A stretch of 64,000 nt of DNA. Origin: Pholiota molesta. Taxonomy: Eukaryota > Basidiomycota > Agaricomycetes > Agaricales > Strophariaceae. Location: NCBI GenBank assembly GCA_014925825.1, contig JACGCK010000105.1, forward strand, positions 99,137-163,136. The letters are read 5' to 3'. Made by a program: the position numbers and the translations under genes. This document shows positions 24,211 through 36,114 of the stretch, piece by piece. Positions within the stretch are counted from its first letter, which is position 1; each line of letters opens with the position of its first letter. Under the pieces are notes generated by a model. That model saw only the letters and a list, made by a program, of their open reading frames with translations, had not been told where the DNA came from and did no database searches.

Positions 24211-25511
24211 TTTCTTTTCTCGACTCCGTGCCATTCTTTGTCACTGTATCTAATCGAAGCTTGGTCGAAGCTATGAATATCGTTGTCGCTTCTCATTCAT
24301 CAATTTATTTACTTATAAAGTCGTGTACATGCGACATCCTTATTCCATTTCAATGGATAAAAATCAATTGTTATGTAACATTAAACAGCCTTCAAACCAC
24401 GCAGTACACGATATGTGAAATATAAAGCCTAAGTAAAGAAGAATACCCCGGGAAAGCTGACTCCCGGGCGATGATCTTCCACTTCTGTATTCCTATCCAA
24501 TCGGATACCTCATTCAGAGTCGAGAACTATCTTTGCAGCGTATAGATCCCATACAGAAATGGTGCGCCGGCATTGAGTAGTCGGTCTTTTTGCTCGGTGT
24601 CAAGCTATCTTAGCAGTCAAAGAGGTATGATGCTTTTATTGAACATAGCCTGGGAAGGCAACTTCCACCGACTGATCAGAAGATTCAGATTTTGTGAGTA
24701 TTATGCTGGCAATTTCCTTGCCGCGGACAGAGAACATCATTGAATGAGTTATAAATATGCTTAACATGAGAATGTTATGGCGAATTGGTGACAAAGACAC
24801 TGGCCGTTCAAGCCGCTTCCTCTGGCCATTTCGAGGAAATAAGGCTATACCTTTTTTCTTTTAGAGCGTAAAATGTTGAATCTGAATTTCAGTAATCGAT
24901 GCGTCGCGTCTCGCGTCCATCACGCGTTTTGACACGTGCCCTATGTTTGCTGTCGAATCGAAGCCATCAAACTCCGCTTTTTCAACGTCTTTCCTTTCCA
25001 TCATCTTTTCTAATCCTTGCGGCCTATGCTTGCGAGAATGACACTCAAAGACCGGAACTGCCACTGGAATAGGATGGCTGTTTATAAGCTGTGAGCCGAT
25101 TAAACAACACGCACACAGGAATGCCTCATTAACGGCCTCAAGAACACATCACGGCGATGCGTCTCTTCTTTTTCTCCAGAACGTCTGTGAGCGCTCGACA
25201 TTCAGTGCAGACCCCGCCTCAGGCAACACCGGCCCCAAACCCGGACCGTCGACTACCTCCAATAAGAGCAGCTCTTCGAAGTCAGCTTCCATCTATCACA
25301 CAGTTTCGTTCCTGAACGGAAGTCATTATGGGAAGTAAAATGGGTCTGGGTAAAATGTCCTCAATTATAGTATTATATTGACCACGAGGGTGATTCCCGC
25401 TGCCGTACATCGATGCACGCATGGCTATAAAAACCACTCCTTGCCGAGAAGAAGAAACAGCAATAGGTCTCTAATCCAGACCACTGTTCGCCCTCTTCGA
25501 TTCTATCCGCT
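24211..25511. other. Spacer between tandem paralogues 2 and 3
   Basis: No supportable gene on either strand. It contains the TATA box of gene 3 at its right end. Confidence 0.5.
25426..25433 (+). promoter_or_regulatory. TATA box of secreted-protein gene 3
   Basis: TATAAAAA, 86 bp before the ATG at 25512, matching the elements of the two upstream paralogues. Confidence 0.55.
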
Positions 25512-27212
25512 ATGTTTTCTAGACTACTGGCATGTTTGTCCTTGGCGCTCGCTACTTCTGGTACGTCTCTGAACAAGTCTTGCATATTCTATGACTTACA
25601 TTGTCCCATCTACAGCCCTCGTCGTTACGAACATAATTCCCCCGGCGTCGAAGGGTTTACCGTTCAATCCCGCCACGGCTATCGATCTTAGTGATACCGT
25701 TACGGACACCGACACTATAATCTCAACTGCACAAACTATTGACCAAAAGAGTGGCCCGACAGGGTCTCCTGACCAACCTGTTCCGGACACGGCCGTCACT
25801 GCGGTCGACGGTCAAATCACGACCGCGGGTTCAACAAACAGTACCGATATTCCAACGCGTCGATCTTTCTCCCGACATGCTCCTTCTCGTCGTAGCCCTC
25901 GAGCGTATGAGCTTGCGTTTTCTGGTTCTGGCACCGGTCCTAACGATCGTGATGCCTCCATCCATGGGACGGCATTCCTGACCTTCACTACCGTCAACAA
26001 CGCAACATATAACATCGCTGACTGCGAAGCATTCTGTGACACTACTGACAACTGTGGTACGCATCATTTCGTCACCTTACAAGCACTATGAATCCAGCCT
26101 AATCTATTCCATCCAGTCTTCGTTAATCTTTTCTTCGAGCACAACAATCCTCATCTCGATGCCGGCCCATCGAATCTCATTTGCGCGGTCTATGCTGATG
26201 TCCATACAGCTGCAGAGAAGACGAACGTCGGAGGGCAGCAATTGGCAGCTCTTCCTGCTGGGAAGACGTTCATCCAGAACAGCAGTGGTTTCTCGCTGAC
26301 GTCGCTTGTGGATCCGGTCACTCCCGAAGGTTACGAGCTCATTTTCGGACCCATCAATGCTGCGACGAATGCTCAAGGTGTAAGTTCGTCATGAATTCCC
26401 ATCGTCAAAGCTCAAACTCATTCGTTAATCCACAGTATATGGGTTTCGCCTTCCTTGATCGCTTCGATGTTGATGCCTGCGCGCAGCAATGCAATACTCG
26501 CGGGGCCGACGCCCAAGGAGGCGAATGCCAATTCTTCAATATCTGGCGCGCTCTCGTCAACGGAATTCCTACTACATATACCTGTGCTATGGTAAGTAAC
26601 TACGTAACTCTTGCACTAATCCGAAGTATTGACCATTGATTTAAGTACTTCATCCCCACAAATGCCAGCACCGCCGACAACTTCGGGCAAGGCAACCTCC
26701 TTGTAACGCTCTCCCGCGGGTACCAGCGCATCAACCAAGTCATCGACGGGGGCTTCGAGGGCTTCACCGCCTGCGACGACTTCTGCTTCGCCGAGTCCGA
26801 TGGCACCTGGATCGGCACGAGCCCTGCAGGCGGCACGCTCGACGCCACCCTCTTCTTCTTCCAGCCCTTCGCGCACTCCGGCAACGCCGTCGCGCTCTTG
26901 GGCTCCGCGACCGCCTCCGACGCGCTCGCGGGCACACTGACGCCCGCCGCGCCCCTGAATACGCTCCCAGGAAGGCAGTACAGCATCGGGTTCTTCCACT
27001 CGAGCTCGTTCAGTCCGCCTGACGAGGAGGCCGCCGCGTTTGTGGATGTGCAGTGGAACGGGGTCACGATCGCGACGATCCACCCGGGGTTCAGCAACTT
27101 CCAGTTCTTCCAGTTCAGCGTGACGGCGCAAGGCCAAGACGTGCTTAGCTTGCATGGTGGAGCGGCACCTGCGTGGTCGTTCATCGATGATATTACGGTG
27201 TTCGAATTGTGA
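25512..27212 (+). CDS. Secreted PAN/apple-like cysteine-rich protein 3
   Basis: Exons 25512-25560, 25616-26056, 26117-26379, 26436-26591, 26646-27212 (491 aa). Exons 3-5 have the same lengths as in paralogue 1 (263, 156, 567 nt). It has a signal peptide (LLACLSLALATSA), a longer basic pro-region (TRRSFSRHAPSRRSPRAYEL), two apple-like half-domains (ADCEAFCDTTDNC; VDACAQQCNTRGADAQGG) and the beta-rich C-terminus ending WSFIDDITVFEL. The last exon is markedly GC-richer than the others, as in paralogue 1. It converges on the NACHT gene downstream with only 270 bp between stops. Its last 24 codons are duplicated at 42476-42550. Intact; likely extracellular, ligand unknown. Confidence 0.8.
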
Positions 27213-30200
27213 AAATGAAATCGCAGATCATTGTATTCTCGTTGTCTGACCCAACTTCTCCTTGTATTTATTACGACACGATGGTCTCCTTGTTGGTGAT
27301 AGGTCTGTAAGTTCCTTTTGTATCCAAATAAAATATGATTTCAATAGCTCTTTTGACAAGCATATCCATAAGTTGAGTGTCCGCAGAAACTCGTATATAG
27401 TGTACAAATTATACAACGACTCAATCATCATACATACTGACTGGCCCATGAGCCCAAACTGCGAAGTCGACTTGTCAGAATGCTACATGGGTTTACATAT
27501 CGGCCTTTTGGAGGTCTTCCTCTTGGTCGATGTTTGTTGGACAGGCTGCCCATGTCTTCCTTTAGCCTGGGGTAGACTGCCTGTGGAGGCCTGGGCGAGT
27601 GTCGGCGCGGATGGCCTACACGGTAAAAGGGAGGGATTCGAAGATGTGGCGCTTGAAGGCCGAGCGCCAGAGGTAGTTGATAGCCTATTTGGAAAGCGAT
27701 GGGTAGCGGGCGTTGATGTTGAAGGCTCAGCGGACTTGGGGCGGGTGCCACTGCTACTGCTACGCGCCCCAGGCGATAACGAAGATGTTGACAGCGTTTT
27801 CGGCAAATGGCGAGTAGCGGAAGGAGAAAGGATTGCAGCGCGGTTGCGTGTAGTCACCAAAGAGCTACGGACACTGGGAACGCGAGAAGACGAAGAAGAG
27901 GATGCGATGTCAGTTGCAACAGGTGATACCGTAGGAATTTTTGGTTGCGATGAGCTAGGTGGACCAGATCGAGATGCGCCGGGTTCATCTGGGGTGGAAA
28001 TCGTGTACTGCGTGGTTTCTTCAGGTTCGGGAGATGGTGTTAGAAATGTTGGTTTGTAGTTCCCGCATAGCAGACAGTCTGGCCGGTGTGCGTGCTCTGG
28101 AATAAAAATTCCGCATCTCTGATGAAGAAGCGTCGTTCGTCAGTGATCTCAGCGAACGAATATAAACGCCGAATAAGACCACATACCTCGATGTATCTTA
28201 GAGCAGAATTGGCCATTCTCTTCCTTCCTTCACTGATGGTATGGTCGTCCTTGTACTGAACGGCGACCTCCCACAAAAGTCGTGCCAACTTGGGGTCTTC
28301 TGGCGCCTCAGCGAGAATCACGGGAAAGTACGGCAAGTCCCCGTATTCGATCTTGAGTGTGGAAGGCCACTTCGATCCAAGCGAGTCAGAATCATCGTCA
28401 TACCCGCGCTCCTCGACCACAATTGGAATACGGTCGTCACCGCTTTAATATTATCTTGCGTTAGATGTCAAAGTTCGCTGTACAGCACAACATCGGTAGG
28501 CATACCTTCGACAAAGTACCTTTACAATCGCTTCCGCCAGTTCCCCAAACTTGACTTGATCCGCAAAGTAAACCCCAGCTCGGGAATAATCAGTGAAGAA
28601 GTTTCGAAAAGTACTGCAGTGGGGATTGTACACAAATTTCGTATACTTGTCTTTTTGGAACTGTAATAATTTCATGTCTAGGTCGCTGAGACGAATCGCG
28701 TCGGAACGAGGCAGATCATTTATTACTATGGCGAAGATATCCGGTAAATACTCCACAGCACGGCCTGGAATGGCCCAAACGGCGGAGATATGGCGCTGGA
28801 TAAATTCAGGATATTGTTGGTATCGGTTACGAATCCAGTTGTCAAACTCATCTCTTAACCGTTGATATAAGTCTGTATTGGTTTTACTGCACTGTCATAA
28901 GTAGCATCATCAGCAACATATGCAAGGTTGATCAAGTAGGAGGTAAATCATACCTCGGTTCGCAAGTGGTCGAAGAAAGCATCCCAATTTGTACGATAGA
29001 ACACTTCCAGTGGGATATTCGAGAGGATGCTCGTCAGAGAGAAGTTTCTCAGATTGGTTACAAGCTCTTCCGTATTGGTGGCTTCAAGACAATGGTTTAT
29101 GAATCCGTCCAATATGGCAGAGAACCGATATTTGTTCTTGTACTCCTTTTCTGATGCAGTAGTGATGTACCTGAAGAGACATCGAGCATGGTCCGTATGT
29201 CGTAACGTAGCGTCAAGAAAGAAGCGCTCTGTACGGCTTTTATCCATGAGAAACTCCTGTAGAGATGCATGGTACAAAGAGAGATAATTGTTGTCTTTGT
29301 CGTCGTCCGACGATGGAACTTGAACCAGAGCGTGCATGTCGATGAGGGCGGCGGCGACATCTCCAGGATCGTATCCCAGAAGGGTTTCGATAAAATCAAC
29401 AGACAGCCACTTGCTGTAATTGGTTCGCAAGAAAATAAGCGCGAGGATCTCAAGAACTCGAGCTATATCCTCGACAGATGATAGGATGAGATCATATAGT
29501 GAATCTAGCTGTGCGAACGGGGTATCCTTTCCGCGATCAGCCAAGCCACAAATAATTTTGAGCTGCTTTGTTGGGTTGCGTCGTGGAGAATCGATGTATT
29601 TCATGACTGTCGAGGCGTAGATAAATTGTCCAGAGGCCTTCCGGACGAGATAGTCGATGTCCTCTTCGCTCGGCCAGGGTAATGGAAGGGTGTTGCGGGA
29701 GGGGTGTAGATTTCTTATCTCGCTGAATTTCGCGGACAGGAAGATACGGATGTCATGGTCGGGTTTATAATGTTCGTCGAGAGCCAGTCCCTGCATCAAG
29801 GACTGCAGAGGCTCCCTGTTGAACGTTTGTCGAATGATGTATTCGGGTCGGCTAGCGACGAGGAAAATGAGCGGGATGCGTAGTTGTTGAATGGATGTGG
29901 CAAGAACATGTAGAAGGTCCTTCTGCGCTGTTTCTCCGCGGGCTTCGTCCAAACCATCTATAATAACGAGTCTGGGTTGGGCGACAGTAATTTGCGTGAG
30001 AGCGCCGGCGGCGTCGTTAAGAGGTTTAATAATCAATGCTTGCATCTGGCTCAAGAGCGTACGGGAGAAGACGAGAGGGTCCTGTTCTACCGCGATTGCG
30101 ATGTGTGCACGAAGCTCAGGAATTGATATAGAGAGTTGATAGGATAAGGATGCAATGAATCGCGAGGTGTCGTTGCGCCAAATGCCGGTGCGAGAAAAGA

Positions 30201-30790
30201 AGAATGATGCGACAAGGAGTCCTTCTTTGGCGAAGATCTCAGCGATGGTTTGCGCAATCGCTGACTTGCCCGACCCCGCTGGACCATATACCCACATGAT
30301 CAACTTCTTGCGAAGTTCTGGGTTCCGTACCCAGTGGTGGATTTCCGCGAGGATCGCCAAGCGTGTCTGAGGATAACATTTCGGAGGATCGCCTCGCTCG
30401 GCCGCATCGTAAAACGCTCCAGTAGCGACGTTCTGTTGGAGGAGATCGAGACCTGCAGAAAATACGTGACGAATTCATTAATATTCATCGCTTAGACTCT
30501 CAGAACGAGTTGCGATATGTACCCCGGTTATTGCTGGCTTTTGAATCTCCTATATGGAAATGGGCGTCGCCTTGAAGAACGTTTGTGAACTGACCGCCTT
30601 CGATTACAGGCTGATACGCTTTGTTGAACATCGCGCAGCGCGCGGATGGCACAGGGTGGGTGGAGGGAACGACGAGATTGTTACTGATAATCGATGATCA
30701 CAGCCTCAGTGGCACCCATCTTTGACACAAACGTTGACATGAGAATTCGGAGGGGCTTGGTGCTTTTTGGGAAGGAACCGGCAGCTGTGC
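27138..30790. repeat. Segmental duplication, unit 1
   Basis: Matches 42476-46108 in the same orientation. It contains the tail of secreted gene 3, the 3' spacer and the whole NACHT gene with its upstream region. Similarity begins at GACGTGCTTAGC and fades near CAGCTGTG just before the MITE. Intron positions and lengths agree between the units. Confidence 0.8.
27483..30631 (-). CDS. NACHT/NLR-like P-loop NTPase, intact (NLR-2)
   Basis: Exons (minus): 30631-30523, 30452-28954, 28891-28506, 28442-28187, 28118-27483 (961 aa), four GT-AG introns of 62-70 bp, all in phase. N-terminus (residues 10-30: IEGGQFTNVLQGDAHFH) is a short strand-like motif usual before fungal NACHT domains. Walker A GPAGSGKSAI (about 93-102), Walker B LVIIDGLDEA (about 198-207), sensor LVASRPE. 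The rest is helical, without WD40, ankyrin or TPR repeats. The last exon adds a Cys/His cluster (RCGIFIPEHAHRPDCLLCGNY) and a serine-rich tail. Such NTPases (HET-E-like) act in fungal self/non-self recognition as signalling switches; that role here is inferred from the family. The N-terminus carries no recognisable effector domain. Confidence 0.85.
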
Positions 30791-30805
30791 GGCTGATGTA
30801 GAGTA

Positions 30806-31082
30806 CTGTAGCAATACGACCAAGTGCTCACTCGCATATCCGCGTGACGCACTTTTGGCCAAGTGCTCAACTGCTCAAAGGAGAAAATTTTGCGTGACAT
30901 GGCGAAAAAGTGCTCAAATTTTTGATATTTTCATGTGTAATTAGGCCAAAATAAATTGATGTGACAAGATTTTCTTGAAAAAAGTGCTCAAAAATCTATG
31001 TGAGCCGTGACAATTTACAAAAAGTGCTCTGCTCAAAGTGCTCTGTGACGCGTGATTTGAGCACTTGGTCGGATTGCTACAG
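30806..31082. mobile_element. 277-bp MITE with 25-bp terminal inverted repeats
   Basis: Ends CTGTAGCAATACGACCAAGT and, on the opposite strand, CTGTAGCAATCCGACCAAGT; the match continues through GCTCA. Each end is flanked by TA (30804-30805 and 31083-31084). The paralogous sequence at about 39800-39812 has a single GAGTATTC instead, i.e. an empty site with one TA, which fixes the boundaries and the TA target duplication. TA duplication points to Tc1/mariner-type mobilisation. The motif AAGTGCTC recurs about seven times inside, a possible transposase-binding array. No coding capacity. Confidence 0.85.
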
Positions 31083-31083
31083 T

Positions 31084-31340
31084 ATTCGTGTACTCCCCAA
31101 GACCCGATATAGTTCTTGCTGATCAATTATCTCATCGGCTTGAAAACATGCACATGTATGTTACAAGCATGGGGAGAGACGCAAGGAGTGGCTTACAGAT
31201 GTAGCACATGTGTAGCTTGTGGGATACGAATGTAGTATATAAAAATTTTGTTCTTCGAAGTTTGGTCTGACAAAAATCCAGGATGCATTCCAACGCAAGA
31301 ATGAACAGCAATTAGGTATTGAAGAAACATATGATGTTTC
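31084..31340. repeat. Repeat block, copy 1 (partner at 39801)
   Basis: Shares order and wording with 39801-40070: TACTC-CC-AGACCCGATATA, TTGCTGAT, ACATG-ACATG, GGTTTGACAAAAAT-like and GAAACATA segments. This continues the serine-rich-gene downstream block past the MITE, showing the two loci share flanking DNA. Confidence 0.6.
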
Positions 31341-31926
31341 TTCCTTTCTACCATACACACCGAGCATCCATCCATTTCGATTGCTTCCATGTCATACCAG
31401 CTCAACTCCACTGAAACACAATTCACGTCCTTAGGGCGCTGGTGATCAAGGAAGGGGTAAAAATCATAGCGATGAGATGGCCTTTATTATGATGGGATAG
31501 CCAATTACACTGGGATGGCGGTGACACGAACAAAAATGTAGGAATAGAAAAAAATCGGGAGACTTCCCTCTGGCATGATTGTACGGTCGTGACGGACGGA
31601 GAACTCGCACAAACCGCGAAAGAAAAGACATAGAAAAAACGACCTAGGGGCAAAAAAAATGTGTACTGTGGACATTCAAGACCGTGGATGTTAACAGAGG
31701 TAGGGGTGTCGTGCAGGTTAACTCTTGGACGAGAGGATAAAGCGAGCGTCGACGATTCGCTGATTTATGAGCGATCCATGCCGAGCTTAACAGGGATATG
31801 TCTTTCAATGCAATGGGCGAGACCGAACCAGACATGGCTCGGGCGAAGCGCATCTAGAACTAGTGCTTTGTTGCCAGCGAAAGAGAGAGTGAGGCCACCA
31901 CTTGAGAGACCTAGCCACATACATAC
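31341..31926. other. Intergenic, no clear gene
   Basis: Open frames on the minus strand are short and unsupported. The stretch may include the 3' end of the putative gene at 31927-32582. Confidence 0.4.
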
Positions 31927-32582
31927 GGGGATGGAAACTTCGAAGACCCCATAAACGAGCATCCCAGAAGTGTTAGAGTGTGCTGGAGAACTAGCTGTGA
32001 TACAAGTAGTAAAAAAGTGAGCTACAGGCCGGCGCATTGAGGGTTTAATAACGTTTAATACGCGTACCTGTTGTACTGAAAAGTTGAACGTTAACTTCGA
32101 TCTCAGGTGCCCGCGCTCTTCGATGTGGATACGTGAGATTTGGAGCATTTTCGCAGTGATGGGTATACTGTAACGACAAATTCGAAGTCAGGATGCATCA
32201 GCAATACAAGCATTCCGCACAAGGGAAAGATAATGGAACACACCTCGTCATGCTAGCACCTGCTCAACTCAAGGACGATGTTTCTTCTATCATCTCCGAC
32301 GACTCGTCCCTTGATTCCAGTGAGCAAGTGGGTAGGCTGAATTGTGCTGTGCAAGGCAAGCGCGCAAGGTAGTCGGGAATTGGTCGGGAAGTCGGAATCA
32401 GAGAAGGACTCAGTCGCAAGACAGTTGTGCAGTAGTGGTTCTGCGGAGACAAGTGCCTGTTCGGGGATTCCCCGGATGAACGGGCCGATGTGCGCACGGT
32501 CCACCTTGCCGCATCGCTCGAAGTTCACTTTCTCATACCACCCTAACTTGCCCTTATCATCCCCCACTTTCAGCGCGCACAT
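31927..32582 (-). CDS. Putative spliced gene, unknown function (3' end unresolved)
   Basis: Three exons can be joined in phase on the minus strand: 32582-32260, 32167-32068 and 31994-31927, with GT-AG introns of 92 and 73 bp. The peptide starts MCALKVGDDKGKLGWYEKV and runs through NIVLELSSIPITAKMLQISR and HIEERGHLRSKLTFNFSVQQ. A GTATGT donor follows, but the next exons only give a quick stop. I do not recognise the protein. Frame agreement across two introns argues for real coding sequence; the unresolved end suggests decay. Confidence 0.32.
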
Positions 32583-34662
32583 CGTCTACTGCCAGTTGCT
32601 CAAGAAGTCTTTCATCATCGTCTCGCACAACGATGCATACTACTCGTCCCCTCCCTACCAAGAACGATCAACGGAGCATTGTCAATCGTGATCAGTTGAA
32701 TGTTCGAGCTGGCCACGACAAGCTGAGTAACATATTCTTCCTTCGTATGCATTCCTTAGTGCACCGCGCCCCCGATACACTCTAGAGAGCGTGCGCCTAA
32801 CAGTGTACTTTGGATACCAGGGCTGGCAACTATAAACGTTGCTCATCTGCTCGTCTTGCATTGCTCGACTGCGCCGCCATATCCACGATCTGCTTCATAC
32901 CATGGCAGGTACCAAATGCTGCAGGGTAATCCAATCAGGTAGTGCGCTTTCTTCAAGTGTGCGGGACCCGGGTGGTGGCGATGTCGCGCATGGGATGGTT
33001 GTCATTTTCCATGATGTTCGCTGTCCCATGCTTCTCTGCGGCTCGAAGACTCTCCTGATCGATCAGTTCTTGTACACCGAAAGTCCGTTTGGCGAGCGCC
33101 AGAGCATGGCCCGCGGCATGGCTTTTTTTTTTGTGCTTGTTCTGTTTCACCGATCTTACTTCACCCATTCTGTTGGTCGTGAGTCTCTGCGAATCTTGAT
33201 CAACGTCTCTCCTCAGAGGCCATCATCCGCCTCGGGGGCGAAGGATGGGTAGACGTTGCGCCCCTGCCGCTGCTACGCAGAGCATCCGAATTGCTGCGAG
33301 AGCGAGCTGTATGTTTCCCCGTTGAATTCCCTCTTGATTCTCTTCCCGACTCATTATTCAGCGCTCCTTATGCTGAGAATACATTCCTTTCGTCCCACAT
33401 AGAACCCAAGCCCGTAGCATTCAAGGTGCACCCACAGCTCGAAGTTTCTACGGCGTATCGGCCGCGACACCCACACCACGCTCCGCCCGCATCCGCGTGC
33501 CGCTCAGTGGGATCGCAGTTGTATGAAAGCCAATGAACGGATTTCCGAACGCGACGTATGTTCATCCATCTGTATCATGTCGCTCCCAAATTAAGATGTT
33601 CGATGCCCAGTTCAGAATCCATAGCCCGTACGCGCAGCGCGCCCTGTGCACCCAAAGTGCCTGTTCTCTTCTCCATGACTGACTAGTGGAAGAACGGGCA
33701 CGGATACCTCGAGACCGCGCCCCGCCGCCTCCGTTGCCCTCAAATCGTACTTCGCCAATGCAGGTTCGACATTTACGAGAGCGGAACGCACGTAGTTGTA
33801 TTCCCTTTTTTGTTCCACCGAACTTTCTTTTCACATATGCATTTCGTGGTTTATTGACCGTATATCCTGATGAAACATAGTCCAGAATATGGACCTCCAT
33901 GTGCCCTCATGCGGTGCCCTGATTTCGTTGTGCTATGGATACAGGGCGCCATTGAGGCAATCGTGGACAGCTCCTATCGCGGAGGCGGTGCATAAAAGTA
34001 TGACAAGTCCATTTCTCGGTATTTCATACTTTATTCCCTCGTACTGCTTTGCGTCGCCACAAATTCATTGAATCAACATGCATACTTCCCTCCTATCCTA
34101 CTTCGTCGCACTCTGCTCACAATTGACACTTCGTCATTAATATGTTGCATACGCGTATCATCGACGGCGCCATCGATCCCCGTGTTGCTTGCTATTTGCT
34201 ATCCTGCACCTCCTCTTTAATATCCTCATTTCTCAATGCCTTCCCGTTCCGTAGTTGTATTATGATTTTGCATAATTCTGTTTATTTTTTGTTTGTTTGT
34301 TTTTCCTCGCTATACTTGTCTTTGCCCTATTTTTTTTTTTTTTTTTTTCTACAGTTGACATATTCCTATGAGATTTTTTAGTTTGATTGTACGTTGGCCG
34401 ATGCGGTAATCTTGATTTTATTCATGATCCTGTTGAACCTTATCGTATTTCAATGCATGGATTCGACGTGGTCCAAGGCCGTAAAGTATCCTTATGCATA
34501 TGCTCCGTACTACTGATGCTGGCTCCTCTGTCCGTTATACAAATTGGAAATATTGCTTCGACCCTAAGTATTCTCTTGAAAGACTACGAGCCACTTGTTC
34601 GTGAATTCTTGAACGTTCGCTTTGAAACAGTTGGATGTACATATATCCCAGGTCACAGAGAG
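32583..34662. other. Intergenic stretch with scattered relic sequence
   Basis: Short blocks resemble the left part of the window: TCTAGAGAG...TACTTTGGAT at about 32783 matches about 1390, and CTCGAAGACTCTCCTG at about 33041 matches about 5900. The last 80 bases match the sequence just after the small gene at 7447. A pure T run of 20 lies near 34330. No intact gene. Confidence 0.4.
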
Positions 34663-35108
34663 CTACTGATCCTTCGGTTCCTCCTTCATCTCACCCAGAC
34701 AGCACCGCCCATGCTTCAAACACTCTGCCCAAAATGTGGTGGGGTCATCGACATCTATCCATCCGCCTATAAGAACCGCACTTTCACCCCAAAAATCCGA
34801 CGAGCAGACACACCATCGTAGCACGGCCAGACACCGGGCGTGCACACCTTGCACGCGATGTCCAGCAGCGTCTTGTCCGCGGACGCCGGCATCGGGCTCT
34901 GGGTCAGCGCCACCGCGTCGTTGCCCCCCGCCAGCACGATGATGATGTTGAGCTTCCCATTGGGTTCGAAGCCGCTCGCGATGTACCTGTATGAGTCTCG
35001 GTCAATGCATCTGATGATGGCGAATTTAAGATCCGTGGTGTGCTTGACGTTAAATCGTTTGGGAATCTTATCGTCATCTAGCCTGTATCCTTTGAGATAA
35101 AGAGGCAT
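34663..35108 (-). pseudogene. Small protein of unknown function, copy 2 (frameshifted)
   Basis: Homologous along its length to 7447-7896: MPLYLKGYRLDDDKIPKRF, IIRCIDRDSYRYIASGFEP, GGNDAVALTQSPMP. After the cysteine at PCYDG it lacks four bases (CGCA in the other copy's plus strand near 7600; here at about 34816), so the frame turns into SARRIFGVKVRFL and stops at 34767, while CSSDFWGESAVLIGGWIDV continues in another frame. The C-terminal third is therefore lost. Confidence 0.7.
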
Positions 35109-36114
35109 GTACAATGATTTTGCCGAATCATTAATCACTACTTACTGATACAATATCTGTCTCTGAGGCGCACCTCCGTCGCTCAGAGAAAAACAAATCC
35201 TCAGGCAAATGCATATATGCATTAACCACAAACAACTACATCGCTGACGATTCATATTCTCCCAACTCACCGATAGTGCCACCCTCCAGCAACCGCGCGC
35301 ACAGTCCAGCTGCACGAGCGGATGGAGGGGCGGACGCGTGCATCGTTTCGCCGGCGCTATTCCTGCCACGGCATCGCATCAACGACGTCCTTCGAGCTAC
35401 TTACATTGAATTGCACCCGTGGCGAACGGTAGAAAAGCACGCACTCGTTCACGAAAACACCACTACGAATCGTTCGTACGTAGTCGCGGCAGCATTACTT
35501 ATTACTTCTCTCCCTGAGCATCGCCCGGCACAACCGACGCCACCATAATCTCGAATGTCTTGCTATAGCCTATGTAGAGCATTGAACATTTGGCAAGTGA
35601 CGTGCAAGTGACTTATTTTTAGCAATGCGCGAACCACGCCTTTCTTCTGGTTCAGGGCACGCTGCGCTTGAATCCAGGGGAATTGTTGTTGCCATCCCAC
35701 AGATGGTCGCTCTTGGCCCACGAAGCGCAAGCCGCTTCGGCCGCGCCATATCTGGTCACCCACTAGAAAGTACAACAGAAGCCCTGAAAATGGGCATCGC
35801 CGTCGCGTCGCGCAACGTCCTTGGTTGAAAAAATAATGCTCTGCATTTCCAAGTAAGCTTTGCAGAACAAATTTTTTTTTCGATGGTCCATTTATTGTAA
35901 GAAACTGCAACGACCCCGTCGTAATCCATCGGCGTACAAAGGAAGAGTCATGCACGGCTTAGAGTGGAGCGATAATAATATCATTCCAATGCCACGCTAA
36001 ACATCATGGAGGAGCAGGGTCCAACAAGGTCCAACAAGAATCCAACCAAATAGACGCCATACAAAGAAGCGAGGCCAAGGGGAAAAAAACTCGGACCTTT
36101 TCCCCACTCTCTCC
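35109..36114. other. Intergenic between small-gene copy 2 and serine-rich gene
   Basis: Divergent promoter space. A minus-strand stretch near 35270-35350 (MHASAPPSARAAG ... EGGTI followed by GTGAGT) looks like a lone exon with a donor, but no partner exon is found. Otherwise nothing supportable. Confidence 0.4.

Noticed and set aside
34330..34349. T20 run as a terminator or transposon end
   Set aside because: Simple homopolymer with no inverted repeats or flanking duplication.
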